From assembly GCA_964404745.1 (NCBI GenBank), contig CAYOLG010000005.1, forward strand, positions 87,171 to 151,170: a DNA stretch of 64,000 bases, in the 5' to 3' direction. Below the pieces are notes generated by a model. It saw only the letters and a list, made by a program, of their open reading frames with translations. It had not been told where the DNA came from and did no database searches. This document shows positions 1-7,750 of this stretch, piece after piece. Numbering within the stretch: the stretch's first letter is position 1; every line of letters begins with the position of its first letter. The DNA is from Pelagisphaera sp964404745 (GTDB taxonomy: Bacteria > Verrucomicrobiota > Verrucomicrobiia > Opitutales > Opitutaceae). A program made the translations under genes and the position numbers.

Positions 1-832
1 GGAAACTCGATACTGGCATGGAGAGCGATCGTTTAGACAGCGCCATTGAAAAGCGCCGAAAAGAGGGCATGAGAGTCGTGGACATGGAGCAGTACTCTTC
101 TGGCCGCAGCATCAAGCAAGCTGCCCTATGGGTGAAGGCGATGCCGAGCGATGAGTGGGAAACGAAACGAGAGCTCAGCGTTGTTGAGTTTAAAGATGAG
201 CATGAGAAGAATCTCAAGCGTGGTTTCGTGGCTGTCGATATTGAGGTCGATCGAGTGGGGCGGACCTTGAACTTCGGAGGCATTTGGCTGAAAAGCAATG
301 AAGGCTTTGAGACGGAAATGCGATTCGGCATGAATGATCTAATGTTATCCAACATTTATGGGGAAATGGCCGACCGCGATTTTCGGCTTATTGATTTCGA
401 AGCGTACGAAGCCAATGGAAAGACGCTTTACGCGGCAATCTGGAAGCCGAAGGTGAATAACGAGGAAGCACGATTCTACAGGGGCTTGTCGAAAGAGGAG
501 TTCGGGCGGGTATCGGCTACCATGGAGAATGAAGGTTTCCGATTGGCCGACATCGAGGATACACGGTCGACGGCGATCTAGTGTTTGCTTGCGAATGGGT
601 GGTCTTGGAGGAAAAGCAAGACGCTCGTTTTGCCCACCACATGCTCGCCGATGAATTTTATCAGAAGAACGCTTCCCTGATGATGGAGGGGTAGCGCTTG
701 ACTGACATCGAAGCTTATTTAACTGAGCGAGGAGAATTGCGATACGCAGGCAGTTGGACCACTGCGAAAAAGCGAGTTGAAGTGGAACCGAGCAAGAAGC
801 GGACTCGCGACATTTTCAAGCGGCGAGGCTGA
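1..832 (+). pseudogene. BTRD1-type tandem-repeat protein, disrupted and cut by the left edge
   Basis: The frame is open to the left edge, so the 5' end lies outside the window. The product shows a roughly 49-residue repeat with the pattern R-(L/V)-(V/I)-D-x-E-x-Y...G...(Y/F)-A-x-x-W, as in bacterial tandem repeat domain 1 (PF17660) proteins, whose role is unknown. The first open stretch stops at 579-581, but the repeat continues in the -1 frame from base 560 (TVDGDLVFACEW), which one missing base would explain. That second stretch meets TAG at 692-694, exactly where the other repeats carry an aromatic residue before RL-x-D-I-E, and then reads to TGA at 830-832 (RLTDIEAY...RYAGSW). One frameshift plus one nonsense codon suggests a pseudogene; sequencing error is the alternative. 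Confidence 0.72.
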
Positions 833-893
833 AGCAGAAGGTCGCCGAGTTGGGTAGACACGCTCTCGGATCGGATCGCTCAATAGGATTTTG

Positions 894-925
894 AAAAGGG
901 CTCACTTTCAAGTGAGCCCTTTTTC
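894..925 (+). terminator. Rho-independent terminator
   Basis: A perfect 10-bp stem (897-906 with 911-920), extended by A-T pairs, has a four-base TTCA loop and is followed by a T-rich tract. It sits 65 bases after the last codon of the broken repeat gene and before the TauE/SafE gene. Confidence 0.85.
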
Positions 926-995
926 CTTTTAGCATAGACCGAGAATGGCTACTTATTGATTTGCCCTTATCATCTCGATAGCTCCTTTTGAGGCC

Positions 996-1769
996 ATGCC
1001 TTACGAGCTGTGGCAATGGATATTTTTCGGGATCGCCGCGATGATCATCGGAATGAGCAAATGCGGCATTCCTGGGCTCGGCATTCTCAATGTTGCCATA
1101 TTCCAAAATGTGTTGCTCGCCAAGGATGCTACCGGATTCGGCCTGCCCCTGTTGGTTGTCGGTGATTTCTGCGCTGTTATCGCGTTTAGGAAACACGCAG
1201 AGTGGAAACAGGTATTTCGTTTGATTCCGTTCGCCGCCATAGGCGTGATCGTCGGCTTTTTCGTCTTGGGCTCCATTGATAATGCTCAAGCTCGGCTATT
1301 GATTGGGGCATCGCTGGCAATAATGATCGTTCTACACGTAGCGAACCGGAACTCGAAAGGCCCGAAAGAATCTGGGCTGCTTTCGAGGAGCTTTGCCCCA
1401 GCAATAGGCAGCATGGCGGGATTTGTCTCTATGATCGCCAATGCAGCTGGCCCCCTGATGACCTTGTACCTACTCGCTATGCGAATGCCGAAGATGGCAT
1501 TTCTGGGAACGAGTGTCTATTTCTTCACCCTGCTTAACCTGTTTAAAATCCCCTTTCTCGTATCGCTTGAAATCATCACGTGGCAGACCGCATTGGCCAA
1601 TGTATGGTTGGTTCCCTGCGTGATTGCCGGCGCCTTCGCAGGCTACTACTTCGCTCGGAAAGTAAATCAAAAATGGTTTGAGCGGACGGCATTCTGGCTA
1701 ACCATTCTCGCCGTGGGCTACATGATATGGAACGCCTTTGAAGAGGCATGGGGCATGTATTATGCCTAG
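996..1769 (+). CDS. TauE/SafE family sulfite/anion exporter-like membrane protein
   Basis: The 257-residue product is almost entirely hydrophobic with about seven to eight membrane segments. It opens with a typical TauE/SafE first helix and loop (GMSKCGIPGLG), and the size fits the family. Members of this family move sulfite, organosulfonates or other small anions across the inner membrane; the substrate here cannot be read from sequence. An ATG preceded by TGAGG was used as the start. The last codons overlap the probable start of ruvC, so the two are likely co-transcribed. With sulfatases in the same window a role in sulfur-anion export is tempting but remains an inference. Confidence 0.85.
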   Translation: MPYELWQWIFFGIAAMIIGMSKCGIPGLGILNVAIFQNVLLAKDATGFGLPLLVVGDFCAVIAFRKHAEWKQVFRLIPFAAIGVIVGFFVLGSIDNAQARLLIGASLAIMIVLHVANRNSKGPKESGLLSRSFAPAIGSMAGFVSMIANAAGPLMTLYLLAMRMPKMAFLGTSVYFFTLLNLFKIPFLVSLEIITWQTALANVWLVPCVIAGAFAGYYFARKVNQKWFERTAFWLTILAVGYMIWNAFEEAWGMYYA

Positions 1770-2343
1770 AAAAGGGACGAGACAATTGTGGGCTGACAAG
1801 CTCATGGGAAAATCGACGGAGTCAAAGCGTTCGAAGCGCTTGCCTGGCAACTCTGCCCCATTCAAAGGATCCGTTTTGGGGATCGATCCCAGCTTGAGAG
1901 GGACGGGCCTGGCCGTGGTCGAGATTCTAGGGCCGGATAGGCGGACGCTATTGCACAGTCGGACGGTCCGCATTGAGCCATCCGTTTCCATGTTTGAATG
2001 CCTAGGGCGAATAAGCGAGAATGTGTCGGAAATAATGAATACACATTCGATAGATGCGGTGGCAGTGGAGCAAACGATATACGTCCAGAATTTTCAAACC
2101 GCCCAAGTATTGGGGGCGGCTAGAGGGGCTGCGATAGCGGCAGCGGCTGTATTAGGGAAGCCCATCTTCGAGTATGCTCCGCTAAGAGTAAAACAAGCAG
2201 TTGTCGGGGTGGGTCGGGCTAGCAAGGAGCAGGTGGCTAGGACTGTGATGGGATTGATGGGCATGAGCGATGCGTTGGAACATGACCAGTCGGATGCGGC
2301 CGCGGTCGCCCTATGCCACGCGTTTACCTCCTATGTCGATTAA
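1762..2343 (+). CDS. ruvC: Crossover junction endodeoxyribonuclease RuvC
   Basis: RuvC is the Holliday-junction resolvase of homologous recombination and acts with RuvAB in the cytoplasm. The product carries the acidic active-site set: Asp in LGIDPS, Glu in VEQ, and the C-terminal HDQSDAAAVAL with two Asp. The core domain starts near residue 36. Three in-frame ATGs exist (1738, 1762, 1804); the middle one was chosen because it gives a short overlap with the upstream transporter stop, but 1804 would remove a basic extension not usual in RuvC. No ruvA or ruvB is nearby. The gene converges on a sulfatase 22 bases away. Confidence 0.92.
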   Translation: MPRKGTRQLWADKLMGKSTESKRSKRLPGNSAPFKGSVLGIDPSLRGTGLAVVEILGPDRRTLLHSRTVRIEPSVSMFECLGRISENVSEIMNTHSIDAVAVEQTIYVQNFQTAQVLGAARGAAIAAAAVLGKPIFEYAPLRVKQAVVGVGRASKEQVARTVMGLMGMSDALEHDQSDAAAVALCHAFTSYVD

Positions 2344-2365
2344 GAGCGATAGATGGAAACGTTTG

Positions 2366-3763
2366 TCACGCTTTCCCAATATTCCGATCGTAGATCGCGT
2401 AAGAAAGATTCTCTCTCTTGATAGTGTCGACTTGCCCGGCTACAAAAGCGTGGGCCCGCTGGTTTTCCCTTTCCGGATCGCAGACGGATCTCAGATCGTT
2501 TTCCAGTTTCCCAGCAACCTTAGGCTCGCTCTCATAAAGATTTTCAAGCTCGTCAGGATCGGCAGCGAGATTGAAGAGCTGATGGGGAGCATTGATATGG
2601 TAGATCAGCTTCCAATCGCCTTTTCGGATCATGAAAGCGCTCTCCGCAGCGCCGTGGCCGTGATATTCGGAAAACGCGAATGATTCAGGCTCGCTTTTCC
2701 CAATTTCGCTTAAGGCTCGTCCCTTCATGTTTGCCGGGCGTTGGACTCCAGTCGACTTGAAGAACTCAGCTTGAACGTCGAGCAAGTTGACCGGAGTATC
2801 TACACTGCCTTTATTGTCGAAATCGGGACCAGTAGCAATAATTGGGATACGAGCTGAATCTTCGTATAGAGAGCATTTCCACCACATCCCGAATTTCCCC
2901 AGCATTTCGCCGTGATCAGAAGCGTAGATAAGGTTTGTCGTCTCGGAAATTCCAGCTTTCTCGATCGCCCCGATGATACGGCCTAGCTGCTGGTCGACAT
3001 AGTCTATGCAGGCATAGTAGCCGCGCCTCAATCCGCGAATGGCTTCCTCGGGAAACGAGTCGACTTGAAAGTGTTCTCGCTGCTCGATTGATCTCGGGTG
3101 TTGGGCGGAGACTTCATCGGACCCATATTTCGGCAGGTCTTCTGCGAAGGCGTACTTCTCCCAAGTTTCCGGGTGGCAGTAGTGAGGAAAGTGGGGAGCA
3201 AGGATATTGATAGCCATGATAAAGGGCTTTCCAAGGTTACCGCCTTTCGTCTCGAGCCACTCAAGCGCGTTTTCGATGGCGCAATCGTCGTGGGGATACG
3301 GGTTCTTTTTCGGTCCAAATTGCCAGCATCGTTCTTCGGCCCCAGGTCGAATTGCAACGGGGCTTCTGGAAATGTTGGTGTCCCCGGGAAAGGCCCGATC
3401 GCCGACGACTATCTCCTCGCTAAATCCTAGCGTGGACGATGGGGCGTAAGCGTCGACCTTGCCAACCATGACTGAATGGGCGCCTTGGCGATCAAGCGCT
3501 CTTCCCCAAGTTTCGAAATCCGTTGGCAGATTGACGTTTGAGTTGTTGTAGGCCCGTGTCTCGTGAGTGTATCTGCCCGCAGTGAAGGCCGCTCGACAAG
3601 GGAGGCAGAGAGGCGAGGGACAATAGGCGTTTCGGAAAAGCGCTCCCTGATCCGCCATCCGTTGCATATTGGGGGTGTCAATACGGGAGTCTCCATAGGG
3701 AGATGAGTAAAAAGGATTGTGTTCGTCCGATAGGAGAAGGACGACGTTTGAGGGAGTGGGCAT
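2366..3763 (-). CDS. Sulfatase (alkaline-phosphatase superfamily), no signal peptide
   Basis: This type I sulfatase hydrolyses a sulfate ester. The N-terminus reads NVVLLLSDEHN, with metal-binding Asp/Glu/His, and the formylglycine signature is C53-L-P-C-R57 followed by AAFTAG. Cys53 would be converted to formylglycine. The C-x-P-x-R pattern resembles choline-sulfatase-type enzymes (C-x-P-A/S-R), but a second Cys occupies the fourth position. A later metal-site segment is YASDHGEMLG. There is no signal peptide, unlike the other sulfatases in this window, so it probably works in the cytoplasm. It is the last gene of a minus-strand group; the substrate is unknown. Confidence 0.9.
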   Translation of the reverse strand: MPTPSNVVLLLSDEHNPFYSSPYGDSRIDTPNMQRMADQGALFRNAYCPSPLCLPCRAAFTAGRYTHETRAYNNSNVNLPTDFETWGRALDRQGAHSVMVGKVDAYAPSSTLGFSEEIVVGDRAFPGDTNISRSPVAIRPGAEERCWQFGPKKNPYPHDDCAIENALEWLETKGGNLGKPFIMAINILAPHFPHYCHPETWEKYAFAEDLPKYGSDEVSAQHPRSIEQREHFQVDSFPEEAIRGLRRGYYACIDYVDQQLGRIIGAIEKAGISETTNLIYASDHGEMLGKFGMWWKCSLYEDSARIPIIATGPDFDNKGSVDTPVNLLDVQAEFFKSTGVQRPANMKGRALSEIGKSEPESFAFSEYHGHGAAESAFMIRKGDWKLIYHINAPHQLFNLAADPDELENLYESEPKVAGKLENDLRSVCDPERENQRAHAFVAGQVDTIKRENLSYAIYDRNIGKA

Positions 3764-3815
3764 GGGCTGGATTCTATTCTCGGGTTAAAAGCGCCCTGAC
3801 TTCGCTCCCAAAGGT

Positions 3816-4268
3816 CTATCTAGGGACGAGTACGAGAATCAAGTTTCCGTTTTGGGATGGAGCGGAGGGCCCGCCGAGAATTACCGGTTTCCCTTTGTCT
3901 TGGTTTATGGTCGTATTGAATAGCATACGACGCTGATTTGACCACTTGACGCTGAGTCTAACTTTGTTGCCCGAGCTTCCTTGGGCATCGAGTTCAACCC
4001 GATATCCGTCTCCAAGGTCCATGCTGGCTTTTCCCGGAATACTCAAGTGAGCGTTTGATTTGCCTCGCAACTTGTAGGAGCTGTATTTAAAAAGCCGTTT
4101 CAAGTTGCTCTCGTAAGACCGCAAGGCCGGGTCTATCCCATCGCCCTGGGAGGAGGCGAAGATGAGCGTGGCGCTTACGTTCGTTTGCTGGGCGCTTGCC
4201 GACGTGGCCGACAGGCCCAGCAGCGTGGCTATGATGAGGGCCATGGAGATGAGTGATCGGGTTGTCAT
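3816..4268 (-). CDS. Small secreted protein of unknown function
   Basis: The 150-residue product has a clear signal peptide ending ASA-QQ near residue 27, followed by a soluble beta-rich stretch without recognised motifs. Its ATG overlaps the stop of the upstream ECF sigma factor by four bases (ATGA), so translation is probably coupled. The pairing of a sigma factor with a small exported protein suggests an envelope-related job, but the sequence has no anti-sigma zinc or transmembrane features after the signal peptide. I do not recognise the family. Confidence 0.8.
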   Translation of the reverse strand: MTTRSLISMALIIATLLGLSATSASAQQTNVSATLIFASSQGDGIDPALRSYESNLKRLFKYSSYKLRGKSNAHLSIPGKASMDLGDGYRVELDAQGSSGNKVRLSVKWSNQRRMLFNTTINQDKGKPVILGGPSAPSQNGNLILVLVPR

Positions 4269-4846
4269 TTCAGGAATTCCTTCATGTGTGATTGGATAGC
4301 TTTTCGGGCATTAAAGATGCGCGACATTACCGTACCGGGTTTGCAGTTCGTTCTCTTAGCGATCTCTTTATAGCTTAGACCTTCGTTTTCTCTGAGCATA
4401 AGAGCGGTTTTGTGGTGTTCTGGAAGTTCTTCTAGCGCTTCAAGAAATCGGGTTTTGATTTCCTTTTGCTCAAGAGTGCGTAATTGCTCGGGCAGCGCAA
4501 CAACCGATGAAGATTGATCGGCTCGATAGCCGTTATCCTCATCGTCCATGCTAACTTCATTGCGTGAATTACGTTTCCGTATGGCATCGAGCGCGGTAAA
4601 TGTAGCAACGCGATAAAGCCAACTGGAAAACGCGGATTCAAATCTGAACGTATCGATTTTCCGCCAGGCTTTGACCCAGGCGAGCTGAGCGATCTCTTTA
4701 GCATCCTCTGGATTGCGAACCATTCTAAGTATTTGGCCGTACACATGGCCATGGTGAAGCTCTACCAGTTTTCCAAAGGCGCGATGATCCCCGTTTTGCG
4801 CTTGAGCCACTAGCTCATGCGATTGATTGGATTCCGCATCGCTCAT
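4265..4846 (-). CDS. ECF-type RNA polymerase sigma factor
   Basis: The protein has region 2 (residues about 25-95, including a WVKAWRKIDTFR segment and the basic helix ALDAIRKR) and region 4 (about 130-190, LPEHHKTALMLRENEGLSYKEIA followed by GTVMSRIFNARKAI), the two-domain layout of extracytoplasmic-function sigma factors. It would direct RNA polymerase to a small regulon. No cognate anti-sigma factor is adjacent; the only coupled partner is the small secreted protein downstream. The 193-residue length is normal for the family. Confidence 0.92.
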   Translation of the reverse strand: MSDAESNQSHELVAQAQNGDHRAFGKLVELHHGHVYGQILRMVRNPEDAKEIAQLAWVKAWRKIDTFRFESAFSSWLYRVATFTALDAIRKRNSRNEVSMDDEDNGYRADQSSSVVALPEQLRTLEQKEIKTRFLEALEELPEHHKTALMLRENEGLSYKEIAKRTNCKPGTVMSRIFNARKAIQSHMKEFLK

Positions 4847-4939
4847 CGGGAAGGAAACGTGTGAAGAATAAGTATCTCGGCAATTTTTAAATGTCTGGCA
4901 GCGCCAAAGCTGCAGTTTAAGACGCTGCGGAGGGTAGGT

Positions 4940-5707
4940 TTATTCAAACGATCCCGGATCCGTGTCTAGTGAAGCTAGCAGGTTGACGGCTTTTTTTACG
5001 GCTGCGATCTGCATGCCAACTCGGGTCTCGATGGGAAGGCAGGATGGCGATTCCATGGTAAAGTGCAAGTGAGGGGCTGCTCGATAAAGATGTATTGCCT
5101 CTGGCCATCCGTCGCTAAGCGAGTCGTCGTTTATGAACTCTAGCGGCAGAATGAGACCGCCGCTGCTGCTTGGGTGCCCGTCGATAAGCTCGGATTGTTC
5201 GATGGGTCCCTTCTCGCGAACGGTTTCCACAATAGCTCGGCCTTTCTCCTCAGCATTGGTCGGGCTCAAAGCATACAGATAAAACCCTTTGGCTTCCCAG
5301 TCTTCGTGCAGATTTAGAGACATGTCGATGCGCTGCTCCGACTCAATGCTGCGCTTGTAGGCGCTTATTTCGGGTGATCGAGTGCCGAGAAAGTCTCGAT
5401 TAAGATCGATGCCCTCCGCATTCACCCGCGTTCCTTGGCGAAGACCGGTGGGATTGAGGATGGGGAAGATTCGCCAATTAAAGGACTCGGCAGAAAAAAA
5501 ACCGCTCTCAACGAGTTGGTAAAGGGCAGTGACAGGCGCGGGTTCGTCGCCGTGTATTCCGGCAGAAATAAGGACTACAGCGAGATTCGTATCGCTAGAT
5601 TTCTCCAGTCTTAGCAGCGGGCCGGCGGCAGTATCGAAAATTGTCTCGGCATGAAAGCCGGATGATCGGGCCAGTTCTGAAAAATCCTCGCATGAGGGCA
5701 GACTCAT
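4940..5707 (-). CDS. M14-type metallopeptidase / succinylglutamate desuccinylase-aspartoacylase family
   Basis: The product contains the zinc-site motif GIHGDEP (His and Glu ligands), an N-P-x-G segment followed by G-I-D-L-N-R-D-F, and a third zinc ligand in NLHED, in the order found in M14-like carboxypeptidases and the AstE/aspartoacylase family. It should be a zinc-dependent hydrolase of an amide bond. At 255 residues without a signal peptide it is a compact cytoplasmic member, similar in architecture to murein-peptide amidases; the substrate is not clear. It is transcribed toward the sigma-factor gene with a 93-base gap. Confidence 0.8.
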   Translation of the reverse strand: MSLPSCEDFSELARSSGFHAETIFDTAAGPLLRLEKSSDTNLAVVLISAGIHGDEPAPVTALYQLVESGFFSAESFNWRIFPILNPTGLRQGTRVNAEGIDLNRDFLGTRSPEISAYKRSIESEQRIDMSLNLHEDWEAKGFYLYALSPTNAEEKGRAIVETVREKGPIEQSELIDGHPSSSGGLILPLEFINDDSLSDGWPEAIHLYRAAPHLHFTMESPSCLPIETRVGMQIAAVKKAVNLLASLDTDPGSFE

Positions 5708-5890
5708 GGAGCGGTAAGATGCCCGACGCTGGTTGCCTGTTGCAAGGCGAATCGACAGCTCGGTTTAAGACTTGGCCGCGAACGTCGATAGTACGTAAAA
5801 ATGTTGGGAACTCCCATGGCTATGCGGTCTAAACGCTTGTCAATCGGTTCGTTGCCGTCACGGTTTGCACAAAGATAGAGAATCCTTGAA

Positions 5891-7246
5891 ATGAAGATTT
5901 GCTGCTTAGGAGCGGGCTATGTCGGTGGCCCAACGATGGCGATGATCGCCCACAAGTGTCCCCTTGTTACCGTTACCGTAGCGGACATCGACGAGGACCG
6001 CATTGCTGCTTGGAATTCGGATACCCTGCCAGTCTTTGAACCTGGATTAGACGAAATCGTGGGATCGGCCCGCGGGAAAAATCTTTTTTTTACTACCGAT
6101 AAGGTTACGGCTATCAAGGAAGCGGACGTCATTTTTGTGAGCGTGGGTACGCCTACCAAAACCTATGGAGTCGATGCGGGCCGAGCAGCTGATCTCAAAT
6201 ACGTTGAACTGTGCGCCCGAGATATCGCAGAGCACTCGGAAAGTTCGAAGATCGTTGTCGAGAAGTCCACAATTCCTGTGAGGACGGCGGAATCGCTCAA
6301 GGCTGTCCTAAGCGCGAATGCAGTTGATGGCATTTCGTTCCAAGTGCTTTCGAATCCAGAGTTCCTGGCGGAAGGGACAGCCATCCGGGACTTGGAGAAT
6401 CCGGATCGCGTACTGATTGGCGGCGAGGAAACTGAGGAAGGGCAGGAGGCAATGGAAACGCTCGCCAGCGTTTACGCGACCTGGGTGGATCGAGAACGGA
6501 TTCTCAAAACCAACCTCTGGTCATCTGAGCTTTCAAAACTCGTGGCTAATGCTTTTTTGGCCCAACGTATTTCCAGCATCAATTCGATCTCGGCCTTGTG
6601 CGAAGCGACGGAAGCTAACGTGGACGAAGTTGCCTACGCGATTGGCAAAGATTCTCGTATCGGCTCCAAATTTTTGAAGTCGTCTGTAGGATTTGGAGGG
6701 AGTTGCTTCCAGAAAGATTTGCTGAACCTTGTGTATCTATGTCAGCACTTCGGCTTGCCGGAAGTGGCTGACTATTGGAGGAAGGTTATCGAAATCAATG
6801 ACTGGCAGAAGCGCCGCTTTTCGACGCGCATCGTCAATTCCCTCTTCAATACGGTTAACGGCAAGCGAATAGCCTTGTTGGGTTTCGCGTTCAAAAAGGA
6901 TACGAACGATACTAGGGAGTCGCCAGCAATCTACGTGGGCCGGGATTTGCTGGAAGAGGAAGCTCGCCTAGCGATTTTCGACCCGAAAGTCGCTCCCGAA
7001 CAAGTTCACCGCGATCTCGGCTCCAAGCATAAAGAGCAAATCGAAATATGCGATGACCCATACGCCGCAGTCGAGGATGCCCATGCCGTTGCTATCTTGA
7101 CTGAGTGGGACCAATTCAAGGATTTGGACTATCAAAAGATCTACGATAAGATGATGAAGCCGGCGTTCTTGTTCGACGGAAGGAGCGTTGCCGATACCAG
7201 CAAATTGAAGGAGATCGGATTCTGCGTGTATTCGATCGGCCGATAG
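5891..7246 (+). CDS. ugd: UDP-glucose 6-dehydrogenase, eukaryote-like type
   Basis: The enzyme oxidises UDP-glucose twice with NAD+ to UDP-glucuronate for capsule, exopolysaccharide or lipopolysaccharide precursors. The N-terminal Rossmann motif is GAGYVGG, the catalytic cysteine is in GFGGSCFQKD, and the C-terminal UDP-binding half includes GFAFKKDTNDTRES. The phrasing throughout (AWNSDTLPVFEPGL, TPTKTYGVDAGRAADLKY, NAFLAQRISSINSISALCEAT) follows the animal/plant UGDH type rather than the shorter common bacterial Ugd, and 451 residues also fits. It is a single gene facing away from the M14 gene and converging on a small minus-strand ORF. Confidence 0.95.
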   Translation: MKICCLGAGYVGGPTMAMIAHKCPLVTVTVADIDEDRIAAWNSDTLPVFEPGLDEIVGSARGKNLFFTTDKVTAIKEADVIFVSVGTPTKTYGVDAGRAADLKYVELCARDIAEHSESSKIVVEKSTIPVRTAESLKAVLSANAVDGISFQVLSNPEFLAEGTAIRDLENPDRVLIGGEETEEGQEAMETLASVYATWVDRERILKTNLWSSELSKLVANAFLAQRISSINSISALCEATEANVDEVAYAIGKDSRIGSKFLKSSVGFGGSCFQKDLLNLVYLCQHFGLPEVADYWRKVIEINDWQKRRFSTRIVNSLFNTVNGKRIALLGFAFKKDTNDTRESPAIYVGRDLLEEEARLAIFDPKVAPEQVHRDLGSKHKEQIEICDDPYAAVEDAHAVAILTEWDQFKDLDYQKIYDKMMKPAFLFDGRSVADTSKLKEIGFCVYSIGR

Positions 7247-7267
7247 CGCTTTTCGCTATATATTTTG

Positions 7268-7284
7268 TATCCGTTAAACGGATA
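7268..7284. promoter_or_regulatory. Perfect 17-base inverted repeat after ugd
   Basis: TATCCGTT and its exact reverse complement flank one central A. It lies 22 bases after the ugd stop. The one-base centre would still allow a hairpin, but no T tract follows closely, so it could be a protein-binding palindrome or a weak bidirectional terminator. Confidence 0.4.
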
Positions 7285-7321
7285 TGTATTTTAGTAGACT
7301 ATCGGAAAATATTGGCGACGT

Positions 7322-7603
7322 TTAGGCTGGGCTCGCGATATGCGTGAGGAAGCTGAGTATCGATAGGATAGTCATCGCCGCCACCATCTTCGGGTTTTTG
7401 GAGTGCTTAACGACGATATAGGCAACAGCGAAGCCCAGGACGCTATTGATAGTAAAATGGGTGATGCTGATGACCACTGCGTTGCCAGCTGTTTCTCCGA
7501 GCTCGCTTACATGCAGGAAGTAGATGCTGATTGCCTTCAGCAGGGCAAATAGGATCCCGGAGATTACAGGTCTCTTTATCTGGCGGGCCGTCGAGGCGAG
7601 CAC
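7322..7603 (-). CDS. Small hydrophobic membrane protein, unknown function
   Basis: The 93-residue reading frame encodes about three hydrophobic helices (ISGILFALLKAISIYFLHV, a central helix with SITHFTINSVLGFAVAYIVV, and a C-terminal helix), with basic residues placed as in an inner-membrane protein. No ATG is available before the upstream in-frame stop, so a GTG start is assumed. I do not recognise the family. Hydrophobic composition and location in an otherwise empty stretch support it, but the weak start lowers confidence. Confidence 0.5.
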   Translation of the reverse strand: MLASTARQIKRPVISGILFALLKAISIYFLHVSELGETAGNAVVISITHFTINSVLGFAVAYIVVKHSKNPKMVAAMTILSILSFLTHIASPA

Positions 7604-7750
7604 GATGAGGAAAGGAGATCGATTAGCATATCCATGGTTGCCGATGAATATAGAATGGAGTATGCAGGCGATTATTCACTAGCAAGTTGGAATCCGCGCA
7701 ATCCCGAAAATTAGTTATTTTACTACGCTTTTCGAGGCGTCATCAAGAGG

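Noticed and set aside
692..694. TAG as a reassigned sense codon
   Set aside because: In-frame stops in broken genes fall at different amino acid positions (aromatic, Trp, probably Gln, and one TAA), and intact genes end at TAG, so reassignment is not supported.
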